From positions 124,001 to 188,000 of the forward strand of contig NZ_CADFEJ010000003.1 of NCBI RefSeq assembly GCF_902833055.1: DNA of 64,000 bases, written 5' to 3'. Below, in pieces: positions 8,021 through 16,879 of the stretch. Position 1 is the first letter of the stretch. Each line of letters begins with the position of its first letter. Under the pieces are notes generated by a model. It ran no database searches and was not told the origin of the DNA. It was given only the letters and a program-made list of their open reading frames with translations. This stretch comes from Burkholderia territorii. GTDB lineage: Bacteria > Pseudomonadota > Gammaproteobacteria > Burkholderiales > Burkholderiaceae. A program made the translations under genes and the position numbers.

Positions 8021-9507
8021 TCGCGCGGGAGCGGCGCAGGCGACGAAGCGGCCACGGCGGCGGCTTCGAGCGGGCCGCGCGCGCGTCGATCGTCGCGGGC
8101 CTGCTGTTCGCGGGTGCAGACGCGGCGGTCGCGCAAACGCCGGCGAGTTCGATGTCTTCATCGACGCCCGGTGACGGCACCGCGTCGGCCTGCACGGCGA
8201 AGCGGCCGACGGTGCTGTTCAATCGGTGGCAGGAAGACTGGTCGGTGCTCGCGAATCGATGCGTGCCGCGCGCGCCGCTCGACGCACTGAAATACATCCC
8301 GCTCGGCAACGATCCGGCCTCCTATCTGTCGCTGGGCGTGAACCTGCGCGAGCGGCTGGAGACCAACGACGCGCCGCTGTTCGGGATCGGCTCCGCGCAA
8401 TCGGATACGTACGTGATCCAGCGCGTCGAAGTGCATGCCGATGCGCATCTGGGCCAGCACTGGCAGTTCTTCGTGCAGCTGCAGGACGACCGCGCATTCG
8501 GCAAGAACACGATCTCGCCGGTCGACAAGAACCCGCTCGATCTCGAACAGGCGTTCGCGACCTACACGGGCGCGCTCGGTGGCGGCACGTTCAAGTTCCG
8601 CGTCGGCCGGCAGGAAATGGCGTTCGACTTGCAGCGCTTCATCGCGACGCGCGACGGTCCGAACGTGCGGCAGGCGTTCGATGCCGTGTGGGCCGACTAC
8701 GAATATCAAAAGTGGCGCTTCATCGCGTATGCGACGCAGCCCGTGCAGAACCGCACGATGTCCGCGTTCGATGACGTGTCGAATCGCGACCTCACGTTCA
8801 GCGGCGTGCGCTTCGAGCGGCAGTCGGTCGGGCCGGGCGACCTGTCGGGCTACTGGTCGCGCTACAACCGCAGCAATGCACGCTTCCTCGACGCGAGCGG
8901 CCCCGAGCATCGCGACGTGTGGGACGTTCGCTACACGGGCACGCGGGGCCGCTTCGACTGGGATCTCGAAACGATGCTGCAGACCGGCACGCTCGGCAAT
9001 GCGACGATCGGCGCGTGGGCCGTCGGCTCGATCGCGGGCTACAAGCTCGACGCGCCGTGGTCGCCGCGTATCGCGCTGCAGGTGGACGCGGCATCGGGCG
9101 ACCGGCATCCGCACGACGGCCGCGTCGGCACCTTCAATCCGCTGTTTCCGAACGGCTATTACTTCACGCTCGCCGGCTATACGAGTTACGCGAACCTGAT
9201 TCACGTGAAGCCGTCCGTGACGCTGAAGCCGTCGTCGAACCTGTCGCTGCTCGGCGCGCTCGGTTTCCAGTGGCGCGAGACGACCGGCGACGCCGTCTAT
9301 CAGCAGCCGAATGTCGCGGTGCCCGGCACGGCAGGCAAGGGCGGTCTGTGGACGGGGATGTACGTGCAGCTACGCGCGGACTGGACGATCGCCGCGAACC
9401 TGATCGGCTCGATCGAGGCCGTGCACTTCCAGGTCGGCGACACGATCCGGCAGGCGGGCGGGCACAACGCTGACTACGCGGGTATCGAGCTGAAGTACGG
9501 CTGGTGA
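8017..9507 (+). CDS. Alginate-export-type outer-membrane beta-barrel channel
   Basis: 496 residues. A long Arg-rich N-terminus leads to a signal peptide that probably ends near AAVAQTPAS, so a shorter start cannot be excluded, though the ATGA overlap with the previous gene favours 8017. The mature protein is rich in alternating aromatic/polar strands and contains family motifs YLSLGVNLRERLETND, RVGRQEMAFDLQRFIATRDG, GIELKYGW and a C-terminal Trp typical of barrels. The family includes AlgE and many substrate-specific diffusion channels. As the last gene of the unit begun at 3833, it probably admits the substrate of this pathway. The real substrate need not be alginate. Confidence 0.85.
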   Translation: MIARERRRRRSGHGGGFERAARASIVAGLLFAGADAAVAQTPASSMSSSTPGDGTASACTAKRPTVLFNRWQEDWSVLANRCVPRAPLDALKYIPLGNDPASYLSLGVNLRERLETNDAPLFGIGSAQSDTYVIQRVEVHADAHLGQHWQFFVQLQDDRAFGKNTISPVDKNPLDLEQAFATYTGALGGGTFKFRVGRQEMAFDLQRFIATRDGPNVRQAFDAVWADYEYQKWRFIAYATQPVQNRTMSAFDDVSNRDLTFSGVRFERQSVGPGDLSGYWSRYNRSNARFLDASGPEHRDVWDVRYTGTRGRFDWDLETMLQTGTLGNATIGAWAVGSIAGYKLDAPWSPRIALQVDAASGDRHPHDGRVGTFNPLFPNGYYFTLAGYTSYANLIHVKPSVTLKPSSNLSLLGALGFQWRETTGDAVYQQPNVAVPGTAGKGGLWTGMYVQLRADWTIAANLIGSIEAVHFQVGDTIRQAGGHNADYAGIELKYGW

Positions 9508-9535
9508 CGCGGCCGCACGGCAGCGCGCGTGCATG

Positions 9536-9563
9536 AAAAAAGGGCGACCCGGCGGGTCGCCCT
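9536..9563 (-). terminator. Intrinsic terminator of the acid phosphatase gene
   Basis: Ten-base-pair stem AGGGCGACCC / GGGTCGCCCT with a GGC loop (9541-9563). On the minus strand it is followed by a run of six T (complement of the A-run 9536-9541). It sits about 50 bases downstream of the gene at 9612-11198. It lacks a T-run in the plus direction, so it serves mainly the leftward gene. Confidence 0.85.
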
Positions 9564-9611
9564 TCGCTCGTTCGGGCCGGCAGCGCGGCCGGCCCGTTCG
9601 CCGCGATGCCG

Positions 9612-11198
9612 TTACAGGTTCGGCGACAGCGTGAGCGCGTTCGTCAGGTCGCCCATCGGCTGCGCGCCGTTCGCCTTCAACGCGTCGTCGCGCTGCTGCA
9701 GGCCCGCGAGGCGCGGCAGCGAGAAGCGGCGCGTGATGAAGCGCAGGATCGAACCCGTGTCGTACTGCGTATGGTCGACGAAACCCTTCTTCGCGAACGG
9801 CGACACGATCAGCGCCGGGATGCGGGTGCCCGGGCCCCAGCGATCGCCGCTCGGCGGCGCGGCGTGATCCCAGAAGCCGCCGTTTTCGTCATACGTGACG
9901 ACCACGACCATGTTCTTCCACTGCGGGCTGGCCTGCAGGTGCGCGATTACGTCGGCGATGTGCTGGTCGCCCGAGGTGACGTCCGTATAGCCCGGGTGCT
10001 CGTTCAGGTTGCCCTGCGGCTTGTAGAACGTGACTTGCGGCAGCGTGCCCGCATCGATCGCCTTGATGAATTCGGCGCCGTTCGCGCCGCCGTCGAGCAG
10101 GTGCTGCGCGCGGCTCGCGGTGCCCGGTGCCTGGTTCGCGTAGTAGTTGAACGGCTGATGGTGCGGCTGGAAGTTCGGCGTCGACAGGTCGGCGCCGTAG
10201 ATCACGTTCGACGTGCCGTTCTGGCTCGCCTGCAGCGCCTGGCCCCACGCGCCGCCGTACCATGCCCACGATACGTTTGCGTTGGTCATCAGGTCGCCGA
10301 TGTTGGTCGCCGTCTGCGGCGGCATCGTCGACGGATTGGCCGGGTCGGCGAGCAGCGGGTCGCCGCCCGTGGCGGCCTTGTTGCCGCTCGGCTGGTACGC
10401 CGGCTGCATCGTGTTGACGCCGTAGAAGTCCGGCGTCAGCGCGCCGTCGTTGACGAACTTCGGCGGGCCGCTCAGCGCGGATGCGGGCGAGTTCGCGGCG
10501 ACCTTCAGCGACTTGCCGTCGGCATTCAGGACTGCGATCTTGCCGGCCGCCGGGCTCTTGTCGGCGTTCGGGTAGTAGGGCGCGCATGCGCAGATCAGAT
10601 ACTGGTGGTTCAGGAACGAGCCGCCGAACGCGCCCATGAAGAAGTTGTCGGCGAGCACGTATTGCTGCGCGATTTTCCACAGCGGCAGCTTCGACGGATC
10701 CGGCGTGTAGTGGCCCATCGTCAGGCCGCCCGCATCGGTCCATGCGGCGTACATGTCGTTCTTGCCGCCGTCGATCTGCATCTGGTCCTGATAGAAGCGG
10801 TGCACGATGTCGCGCGTCGCGATGCTCATCGACTGGTTGAAGCCGTTCGGATCGTCGATCGCGAACGGTGCGTTCGGCAGGTTCGCCGTCATCGCTTCGG
10901 TGACCGCCGGCGTGATGCCGGTCGCGGTCAGGCCGCCCCAGATCTTCGGCAGCGTTGCCATCGTCGAGCCATCGCGATCCTTCTGCACCGAATTCGCGGC
11001 CGTTGCGTTCTGCAGGCCATTCGCGCCCGGGAAGTTGCCGTAGAGGTTGTCGAAGCTGCGGTTTTCCGCATAGATCACGACGACGTTCTTCACGGCCGAC
11101 AGGCCTTGCTGCGTGACGTCGTCGCCGCCGCAGGCGGTCAGGCTGAGCGCGGCCGCGAGCGCGATCGGCGTGTAGCGAATCCAGGCGTGCTTCTTCAT
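9612..11198 (-). CDS. acpA: AcpA-type acid phosphatase lipoprotein (phosphoesterase / phospholipase C superfamily)
   Basis: 528 residues starting MKKHAWIRYT. A lipoprotein signal peptide ends in SLTACGG, with C23 as the lipidated residue, so the product is anchored in the envelope. Superfamily motifs are AENRSFDNLYG (E45, N46 likely metal ligands), FGGSFLNHQY (S194 in the position of the nucleophile region), TYDENGGFWDHAAPP and an LIVSPFAKKG strand. The family removes phosphate from diverse phosphomonoesters, and relatives act as phospholipase C. Length and motifs match the Burkholderia/Francisella AcpA group. It is divergent from the cytochrome c peroxidase gene (11420) and has its own terminator at 9536-9563. 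A phospholipase activity is possible but less likely. Confidence 0.87.
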   Translation of the reverse strand: MKKHAWIRYTPIALAAALSLTACGGDDVTQQGLSAVKNVVVIYAENRSFDNLYGNFPGANGLQNATAANSVQKDRDGSTMATLPKIWGGLTATGITPAVTEAMTANLPNAPFAIDDPNGFNQSMSIATRDIVHRFYQDQMQIDGGKNDMYAAWTDAGGLTMGHYTPDPSKLPLWKIAQQYVLADNFFMGAFGGSFLNHQYLICACAPYYPNADKSPAAGKIAVLNADGKSLKVAANSPASALSGPPKFVNDGALTPDFYGVNTMQPAYQPSGNKAATGGDPLLADPANPSTMPPQTATNIGDLMTNANVSWAWYGGAWGQALQASQNGTSNVIYGADLSTPNFQPHHQPFNYYANQAPGTASRAQHLLDGGANGAEFIKAIDAGTLPQVTFYKPQGNLNEHPGYTDVTSGDQHIADVIAHLQASPQWKNMVVVVTYDENGGFWDHAAPPSGDRWGPGTRIPALIVSPFAKKGFVDHTQYDTGSILRFITRRFSLPRLAGLQQRDDALKANGAQPMGDLTNALTLSPNL

Positions 11199-11419
11199 GC
11201 GATGTTCTCTCTTTCGTCGTTAGTCGCGTGTGGGAACCGGGTTGTCGTCGGGCCGGCGCGGGAGCCATGGGGCACCGACCGGCTGCGCGCATTATCTGGA
11301 ACCCGTTTGACAGCCGGGTGTAGGGGCGCTTTCAATTGACTGTCGGTCGAACGTCATGCACCGGTCATGAAACTGACATAAGCTCCGGCCGATTGCCCAC
11401 CGCTACTAGAAGAACGACG

Positions 11420-12778
11420 ATGCACAGCCTTCTGAAATCCCTCGCGTTCGCGCGATCGTTGATCCCGGCCGCGGCGGCGCTCGCGCTCATCGGCGGCCTC
11501 GCGCCGCTCGCCGGTTGCGACGCGCGGCCCGATGCGAACGCGCAGGCGGCCTCGGTCGTGTCGGCGGCACAAGCAGCCCCGGCCGCCTCGGCCACCCCGG
11601 CCGTCGCGCCAGCCGGCCAGCCGCAAACGCGCGCGCAGGTATTCGAGGGCGTGAAGCAGATGACGGCGCTCGGCAAGCAGCTGTTCTTCGATCCGTCGCT
11701 GTCCGGCTCCGGCAAGCTCGCATGCGCGTCGTGTCACAGCGCCGAGCATGCGTTCGGCCCGCCGAATGCGCTGTCGGTGCAACTCGGCGGCGACGACATG
11801 CACCGCATGGGCTTTCGCGCGGTGCCGTCGCTGAAGTACGTACGCGGCATTCCGCCGTTCACCGAGCACTTCCACGATTCGCCCGACGAAGGCGACGAAA
11901 GCATCGATGCAGGCCCGACCGGCGGATTGACCTGGGACGGTCGCGTCGATACGCGCGATGCGCAGGCGCGCATTCCGCTCACGTCGCCGTTCGAGATGAG
12001 CAGCTCGCCGGCGCGCGTCGCGAAGGCGGTGCGTGCCGCGCCTTACGCCGACGCGTTTCGCAAGGCGTTCGGCGATCGCGTGCTCGGCGACGACCAGGCG
12101 ACCTTCGGTGCAGTGCTGCGTGCGCTCGACGCATTCCAGCAGCAGCCGGCATTGTTCGATCCATACACGAGCAAGTACGACGCGTATCTGGCCGGCCGCG
12201 CACAGCTCACGCCCGCGGAGTTGCACGGGCTGCAATTGTTCAACGACGAGAAGAAGGGCAACTGCGCGAGCTGCCACGTGAGCCAGCGCACGCTCGAAGG
12301 CGGCCCGCCGCAGTTCAGCGATTTCGGCCTGATCGCGATCGCGGTGCCGCGCAACCGCGCGCTGCCGGTCAATCGCGATCCGCGCTTCCACGATCTCGGC
12401 GCGTGCGGCCCCGAGCGCACCGACCTGAAGGGCCGCGACGAATTCTGCGGGCTGTTCCGCACGCCGTCGCTGCGCAACGTCGCGTTGCGCAAGACGTTCT
12501 TCCACAACGGCGTGTATCACTCGCTCGAAGAGGTGATGCACTTCTACGTCGAGCGCGACATCCACCCGGAGAAGTTCTATCCGGTCGTGCACGGCAAGGT
12601 GCAGGTGTACGACGACCTGCCGAAGCGCTACTGGCCCAACATCAACCGCGAGCCGCCGTTCGACCGCAAGCGCGGCGACGCGCCCGCGCTGAACGAGGCC
12701 GAGATCAAGGACGTGATCGCGTTCCTGAACACGCTGACCGACGGATATCAGCCGGCGGCCACGACGGCGGCGCGCTAG
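11420..12778 (+). CDS. Di-heme cytochrome c peroxidase (BCCP/MauG family), predicted lipoprotein
   Basis: 452 residues from MHSLLKSLAF. The longer frame from 11336 adds residues unlike the family. The hydrophobic leader ends at LAGCDARP (C33), which suggests lipid anchoring. An Ala/Pro-rich linker follows. Two heme-c motifs, C102-A-S-C105-H106 and C282-A-S-C285-H286, lie ~180 residues apart, as in bacterial cytochrome c peroxidases. Other family stretches are GLTWDGRVDTRDAQARIPL and FFHNGVYHSLEEVMHFY. It would reduce H2O2 in the periplasm with electrons from small cytochromes, although MauG-like oxidations are also possible. It is divergent from acpA. Regulation is not evident. Confidence 0.9.
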   Translation: MHSLLKSLAFARSLIPAAAALALIGGLAPLAGCDARPDANAQAASVVSAAQAAPAASATPAVAPAGQPQTRAQVFEGVKQMTALGKQLFFDPSLSGSGKLACASCHSAEHAFGPPNALSVQLGGDDMHRMGFRAVPSLKYVRGIPPFTEHFHDSPDEGDESIDAGPTGGLTWDGRVDTRDAQARIPLTSPFEMSSSPARVAKAVRAAPYADAFRKAFGDRVLGDDQATFGAVLRALDAFQQQPALFDPYTSKYDAYLAGRAQLTPAELHGLQLFNDEKKGNCASCHVSQRTLEGGPPQFSDFGLIAIAVPRNRALPVNRDPRFHDLGACGPERTDLKGRDEFCGLFRTPSLRNVALRKTFFHNGVYHSLEEVMHFYVERDIHPEKFYPVVHGKVQVYDDLPKRYWPNINREPPFDRKRGDAPALNEAEIKDVIAFLNTLTDGYQPAATTAAR

Positions 12779-12890
12779 AACGCGGTCGTTGCGGCACGCA
12801 TGCTATGCTCGCTGGCTGACGGGCGTGGCGCGTGCCGGGCCGCCGGCCGCGCGCCACGCCGTTCGATCGAACATCCAAGGAGAACAACAC

Positions 12891-13277
12891 ATGTCGATGC
12901 GTGCATCCCTTTTCGTCGTCACGCGCGTGCTGGCCGGCGCCGCGTGCGCAGCCGCGATGCTGCCCGCCCACGCGCAAAACAACCTGGGCTTCCTGAGCGA
13001 CACGCCGCTGAGCTACTTCAGCAAGACCGACCGCGCGTCGCTGGCCGAGGCCGTCGTGCAGGTGCGCGACGCGGGCAAGGACGGCGAGACCACGACGTGG
13101 CAGAGCAGCGGCCGCGGCACGCAGATCGACGCGAAGCTCACGCCGTCGACGTCCGAGAACGACGGCAAGACCTGCCGCGAGATCGCCACCGAAATTTCCG
13201 CGAAGGGCCAGACGATGACGCTCAAGCCCGTCTATTGCAAGACCGCCGCGGGCAAGTGGCAGCTGCAGAAGCGCTGA
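12891..13277 (+). CDS. Small secreted protein, surface-antigen-like domain
   Basis: 128 residues starting MSMRASLFVV, preceded by AAGGAG (ribosome site). A signal peptide ends near MLPAHAQNN. The mature ~100 residues show the pattern of the 17-kDa surface-antigen C-terminal domain: a DGETTTWQSSGRGTQIDAKL strand pair, then NDGKTCREIAT and PVYCKTAAGKWQL, with two conserved cysteines probably disulphide-bonded in the periplasm. Function unknown. The Nudix gene begins 11 bases after the stop, so the two may be co-transcribed. The family match is by pattern only. Confidence 0.72.
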   Translation: MSMRASLFVVTRVLAGAACAAAMLPAHAQNNLGFLSDTPLSYFSKTDRASLAEAVVQVRDAGKDGETTTWQSSGRGTQIDAKLTPSTSENDGKTCREIATEISAKGQTMTLKPVYCKTAAGKWQLQKR

Positions 13278-13288
13278 GCGCGCGAGCA

Positions 13289-13759
13289 ATGAAGCGCAGC
13301 GGTGCGCCGCGCACGGTGTCGTGCGGCGTCGTGATACTCGATGGGGCAGGCCGCGTATTCCTCGCGCACGCGACGGATACCACGCACTGGGACATCCCGA
13401 AGGGGCAGGGCGAGCCCGGCGAATCGCCGGCCGAAGCCGCGCTGCGCGAGCTGCGCGAGGAAACCGGCATCGAGCTCGCAGCGGCGCGGCTGCTCGATCT
13501 GGGCCGCTTCGCCTACCGTCACGACAAGGACCTGCACCTGTTCGCGGTGCGGGTCGCGGACGGCGAGATCGATCCGGCGCACTGCACGTGCACGTCGCTG
13601 TTTCCGAGCCGTCGCGACGGCTCGCCGATCCCCGAGATGGATGCGTATCGCTGGACCGCGCCCGGCGACGTCGATGCGTATGCGAGCCGCAGTCTCGCGC
13701 GGCTGTTTCGCACCACGCTGCCGCTCGCGGATCTGCACCGGCGCCTGGCGAGCGCGTGA
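13289..13759 (+). CDS. Nudix hydrolase
   Basis: 156 residues from MKRSGAPRTV. A complete Nudix box spans residues 39-61: G39, E45, R53-E54-L55, E57-E58, G60-I61, matching GX5EX7REUXEEXGU. The strand TTHWDIPKGQ before the box resembles diadenosine-polyphosphate and nucleotide Nudix hydrolases that keep a WDIPKG motif. It should cleave a nucleoside diphosphate linked to another moiety, using Mg2+ held by the glutamates. The 11-base gap from the preceding secreted-protein gene suggests read-through transcription, ending at the terminator at 13814-13836. Substrate not determined. Confidence 0.88.
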   Translation: MKRSGAPRTVSCGVVILDGAGRVFLAHATDTTHWDIPKGQGEPGESPAEAALRELREETGIELAAARLLDLGRFAYRHDKDLHLFAVRVADGEIDPAHCTCTSLFPSRRDGSPIPEMDAYRWTAPGDVDAYASRSLARLFRTTLPLADLHRRLASA

Positions 13760-13808
13760 GCGCGGCCGCTTCGGTCCCGACGATCGCGACGATCCCGCGC
13801 GCGCAATG

Positions 13809-13836
13809 AAAAACCGGCCCGCAGGCCGGTTTTTTT
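13809..13836. terminator. Bidirectional intrinsic terminator
   Basis: Stem CCGGCC / GGCCGG (13814-13819 and 13824-13829) with loop CGCA, flanked by five A on the left and seven T on the right. The A/T pairs extend the stem and give a T-run in both directions. It therefore fits the end of both the Nudix gene (rightward) and glnS (leftward, stop at 13889). Confidence 0.88.
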
Positions 13837-13888
13837 ATCGTCACGCGACGCCGGCCCTGGAGCCGCACGTCGCGCATCGAGCCGGCCG

Positions 13889-15598
13889 TCAGGCCGGCTT
13901 GCCCCAGCTGTCGCGCAGCCCGACGATCCGGTTGAACACGGGCTTGCCCGGTTTCGAATCGACGCGGTCGGCAACGAAATAGCCGTGACGCTCGAACTGG
14001 AGGCGCGTTTCCGGCGCAACGTCGCCGGCACCCGGTTCGACATAGGCCTGCGTGACCTTCTTCGAATCCGGGTTCAGCGCCTCGAGGAAGTTCGCGCCGC
14101 CTGCGTCCGGGTGCGGCTCCTTGAACAACCGGTCGTAGATCCGCACTTCGGCCGCCTGCGCGTGCTTCGCGCTGACCCAGTGGATGTTGCCCTTGACCTT
14201 GTAGTTGTTCGCGCCTTCGGTGCCCGACTTGCTGTCCGGGAAGTAGTTGCAGTGCACGGCCGTCACGTTGCCGTCGGCGTCCTTGTCGCAGCCCGTGCAC
14301 TCGATCACGTAGCCGTAGCGCAGGCGCACCTTGTTGCCGGGGAACAGGCGGAAATAGCCCTTCGGCGGATTCTCGACGAAGTCCTCGCGTTCGATCCACA
14401 GCTCGCGCGAGATCGGGAACGTGCGCACGCCGCGCTCCGGGTGATGCGGATGCACGGGCGCCGTGCACGCTTCCTCGAGGTCTTCCGGATAGTTGTCGAT
14501 CACGAGCTTGAGCGGATCGAGCACGGCGACCGAGCGCGGCGCCTTGTCGTCGAGGTCGTCGCGCAGCGCGCCTTCGAACACGCTCATGTCGATCCACGAA
14601 TCGACCTTCGTCACGCCGATCCGCTCGCAGAACAGCTGGATGCTCTCCGGCGTGAAGCCGCGACGGCGGATCCCGACGATCGTCGGCATGCGCGGGTCGT
14701 CCCAGCCTTCGACGTGGCCTTCGGTGACGAGCTGCAGCAGCTTGCGCTTGCTGGTGATCGCATACGTGAGGTTCAGGCGCGAGAATTCGATCTGCTGCGG
14801 CAGCGGGCGCGTGAACACGCCGGCTTCCGCGAGTTCGTTCAGCACCCAGTCGTACAGCGGTCGATGATCCTCGAACTCGAGCGTGCACAGCGAGTGCGTG
14901 ATGCCTTCGAGCGCATCCGAGATGCAGTGCGTGTAGTCGTACATCGGATACACGCACCATGCGTCGCCGGTGCGATAGTGGTGCGCATAGCGGATCCGGT
15001 AGATCACCGGGTCGCGCATGTTCATGTTCGGCGAAGCCATGTCGATCTTCGCGCGCAGCACGTGCTCGCCTTCCTTGAACTCGCCGGCCTTCATCCGGCG
15101 GAACAGGTCGAGGTTCTCCTCGGGCGAACGGTCGCGGAACGGCGACGGCTTGCCGCCTTCGGTCAGCGAGCCGCGGTTCGCGCGCATCTCCTCGGCGCTC
15201 TGGCTGTCGACGTATGCCTTGCCGCGCTGGATCAGCAACTCGGCGAATTCGTACAGCTTGTCGTAGTAGTCGCTCGCGAAATACTGGTGATCGACCGCAT
15301 CCTTGCGCCAGTCGAAGCCGAGCCAGCGAACCGCGTCGACGATCGAGTCGACGTACTCGACGCTTTCCTTTTCCGGGTTCGTGTCGTCGAAGCGCAGGTG
15401 GCACACGCCGCCGTAGTCGCGCGCGACGCTGAAGTTCAGGCAGATGCTCTTCGCATGGCCGATGTGCAGATAGCCGTTCGGCTCGGGCGGAAAGCGTGTC
15501 TCGACGCGGCCGCCCCATTTGCCGGTGCGGTTGTCGTCGTCGATGATGTTGCGGATGAAGTTGGAAGCCGCGGGGGCGTCGTTGCGTTCGGTGCTCAT
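13889..15598 (-). CDS. glnS: Glutaminyl-tRNA synthetase
   Basis: 569 residues, start [10 protein letters not shown] at 15598. The open frame extends to 15688, but the additional residues are not family-like. Class I synthetase features are [14 protein letters not shown] (HIGH at 45-48), the FDDTNPEKE stretch that binds tRNA and amino acid, and the KMSKS equivalent [10 protein letters not shown]. The two beta-barrel anticodon-binding domains follow ([18 protein letters not shown] and onward). It charges tRNA-Gln with glutamine in the cytoplasm. Length matches proteobacterial GlnRS. It is a single leftward gene with a shared terminator downstream at 13809-13836. Confidence 0.97.
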   Translation of the reverse strand: MSTERNDAPAASNFIRNIIDDDNRTGKWGGRVETRFPPEPNGYLHIGHAKSICLNFSVARDYGGVCHLRFDDTNPEKESVEYVDSIVDAVRWLGFDWRKDAVDHQYFASDYYDKLYEFAELLIQRGKAYVDSQSAEEMRANRGSLTEGGKPSPFRDRSPEENLDLFRRMKAGEFKEGEHVLRAKIDMASPNMNMRDPVIYRIRYAHHYRTGDAWCVYPMYDYTHCISDALEGITHSLCTLEFEDHRPLYDWVLNELAEAGVFTRPLPQQIEFSRLNLTYAITSKRKLLQLVTEGHVEGWDDPRMPTIVGIRRRGFTPESIQLFCERIGVTKVDSWIDMSVFEGALRDDLDDKAPRSVAVLDPLKLVIDNYPEDLEEACTAPVHPHHPERGVRTFPISRELWIEREDFVENPPKGYFRLFPGNKVRLRYGYVIECTGCDKDADGNVTAVHCNYFPDSKSGTEGANNYKVKGNIHWVSAKHAQAAEVRIYDRLFKEPHPDAGGANFLEALNPDSKKVTQAYVEPGAGDVAPETRLQFERHGYFVADRVDSKPGKPVFNRIVGLRDSWGKPA

Positions 15599-15760
15599 GC
15601 GGTTGGCGTCAGGTTGTGTCGGCGCGTCGCGCCGGTTTAATCCCGTAATTCTACCTGACCGGGGTCCGTCCCGCGCGGGTTGCGCCACCGGGCGGGCGGT
15701 TCGCGGGGCGTGAGCGCAATATCTCGATTGTGTGTCGGCTGTAACACGACGTAAATCGGA

Positions 15761-15790
15761 TTGCCGCGCGCATTCGGCTTTTCCTATGAT
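15761..15790 (+). promoter_or_regulatory. Candidate sigma-70 promoter of the glycine-zipper lipoprotein gene
   Basis: TTGCCG (15761-15766) and TATGAT (15785-15790) are separated by 18 bases, about 60 bases before the start codon at 15851. No transcript start is known, so this rests on consensus resemblance alone. Confidence 0.5.
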
Positions 15791-15850
15791 GGCCTTACCG
15801 ATTCAATGCCGCCATTCGCATTTTTTGCTGGCGGGAGGACATCAACAATC

Positions 15851-16060
15851 ATGATGAAGAAGACCACTTTTCTCGTTCGCACCGCGGTGATCGTCGCGGC
15901 CCTGTCGCAACTCGGCGCATGCGCGATGACGCATACGCAACGCAACGCCGGCATCGGCGCGGCCGCGGGCGGCGCGCTCGGCTACCTGATCACGGGCGGC
16001 CCGGTCGGCACGGTTGCCGGCGCCGCGGCAGGCGGCCTGGTCGGCGCCGGCGTGCGCTGA
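15851..16060 (+). CDS. Small glycine-zipper lipoprotein (OsmB-like)
   Basis: 69 residues, MMKKTTFLVR to GGLVGAGVR. A lipoprotein signal peptide ends in SQLGAC (C24). The short mature part is nearly all a Gly/Ala-rich double helix, from RNAGIGAAAGGALGYL to GAAAGGLVGAG, typical of glycine-zipper 2TM lipoproteins such as OsmB. Such proteins sit in the outer membrane or periplasm and are often stress-induced, with no enzymatic role known. ATG codons at 15851 and 15854 are both plausible. It has its own candidate promoter and is divergent from glnS. A hairpin (stem 16066-16073 / 16080-16087) follows the stop but lacks a T-run. Confidence 0.82.
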   Translation: MMKKTTFLVRTAVIVAALSQLGACAMTHTQRNAGIGAAAGGALGYLITGGPVGTVAGAAAGGLVGAGVR

Positions 16061-16232
16061 TCGAAGCCGGCGCGCATGAGCGCCGGCCGGGCGTGACGGC
16101 ATCGCCGCCGCATCACGGCCCGTTCCTGCTCCGCACATCCATTCCGCGATTCGACAGGCAGCATCAGGGAGGAGCGGATGTGCGACACTTCGTCGACATC
16201 ACACAACGACTTCAATCGTCGACGAATCCTTC

Positions 16233-16781
16233 ATGAGCGACTCTATCGTTTTCGTGCTTCCGGGCTACGGCAATTCCGGCCCGCTCCACTGGCAAAGCCG
16301 TTGGGAGCGTGCCGACGCGCGCTTCGTGCGCGTCGCGATGCCCGACTGGGAGCGTGCATTCCGCAACGGCTGGTGTCTTGCGCTCGACCGCGCGGTCGAG
16401 GCCGCAGAGGGCCCCGTGACGATCGCCGCGCATAGCCTCGGCACGCTGACCACCGCGTGGTGGGCGACCCGCTACGCGCGGCCGGCCGCGCTCGCGAAGG
16501 TACGCGGCGCGTTGCTCGTGGCGTTGCCCGATCCGGCCGGCGCGGCGTTTCCGGCCGACGCACACGGTTTCGGGCCGGTGCCGCACGAACGCCTGCCGTT
16601 TCCGACCTGCGTCGTTGCAAGCAGCGACGATCCGTACGGCTCGCTCGCGTTCGCGCGCGGCTGTGCGCACGTGTGGGGCAGCGCGTTCCATGATCTCGGC
16701 CCGCGCGGCCACATCAACGCGGACAGCGGGCTCGGCGACTGGCCCGATGCGCGGGGCTGGCTCGATGCGCTCGCGCGCTAG
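16233..16781 (+). CDS. RBBP9/YdeN-family serine hydrolase
   Basis: 182 residues beginning MSDSIVFVLPGYGNSGPLHW, the RBBP9-family opening with an oxyanion-hole loop. The compact alpha/beta-hydrolase fold carries nucleophile S68 in AAHSLG, an acid at D132/D133 (SSDDPY) and H160 in GPRGHIN. In this family the first Gly of the GxSxG elbow is commonly replaced, as here by Ala. Members hydrolyse small esters in the cytoplasm, but natural substrates are unknown. The gene stands alone, 172 bases after the lipoprotein gene and convergent with the CoA-transferase. Family call is solid. Confidence 0.88.
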   Translation: MSDSIVFVLPGYGNSGPLHWQSRWERADARFVRVAMPDWERAFRNGWCLALDRAVEAAEGPVTIAAHSLGTLTTAWWATRYARPAALAKVRGALLVALPDPAGAAFPADAHGFGPVPHERLPFPTCVVASSDDPYGSLAFARGCAHVWGSAFHDLGPRGHINADSGLGDWPDARGWLDALAR

Positions 16782-16879
16782 CCGCTGACAACCGAACCAT
16801 CGATCCACCGGCGTCCGCCTGCGCGCTGGCGCGCCGACACGTGCCGGGCAGGTACGGCGGCGCGCTCGTCCGGAACGAT

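Noticed and set aside
9606..11339. 577-residue plus-strand open frame opposite acpA
   Set aside because: Composition (Arg/Val/Ala-rich, no motif) is that of a shadow frame; acpA on the other strand has a signal peptide, active-site motifs and a terminator.
12705..15518. 937-residue minus-strand frame crossing glnS and its neighbours
   Set aside because: It overlaps glnS in another frame and runs through a strong terminator and the Nudix gene. No recognisable domain.
16066..16087. Hairpin GCCGGCGC / GCGCCGGC after the glycine-zipper gene as an intrinsic terminator
   Set aside because: No T-run follows on either strand and such GC palindromes are frequent in this genome type, so it is mentioned only within the gene entry.
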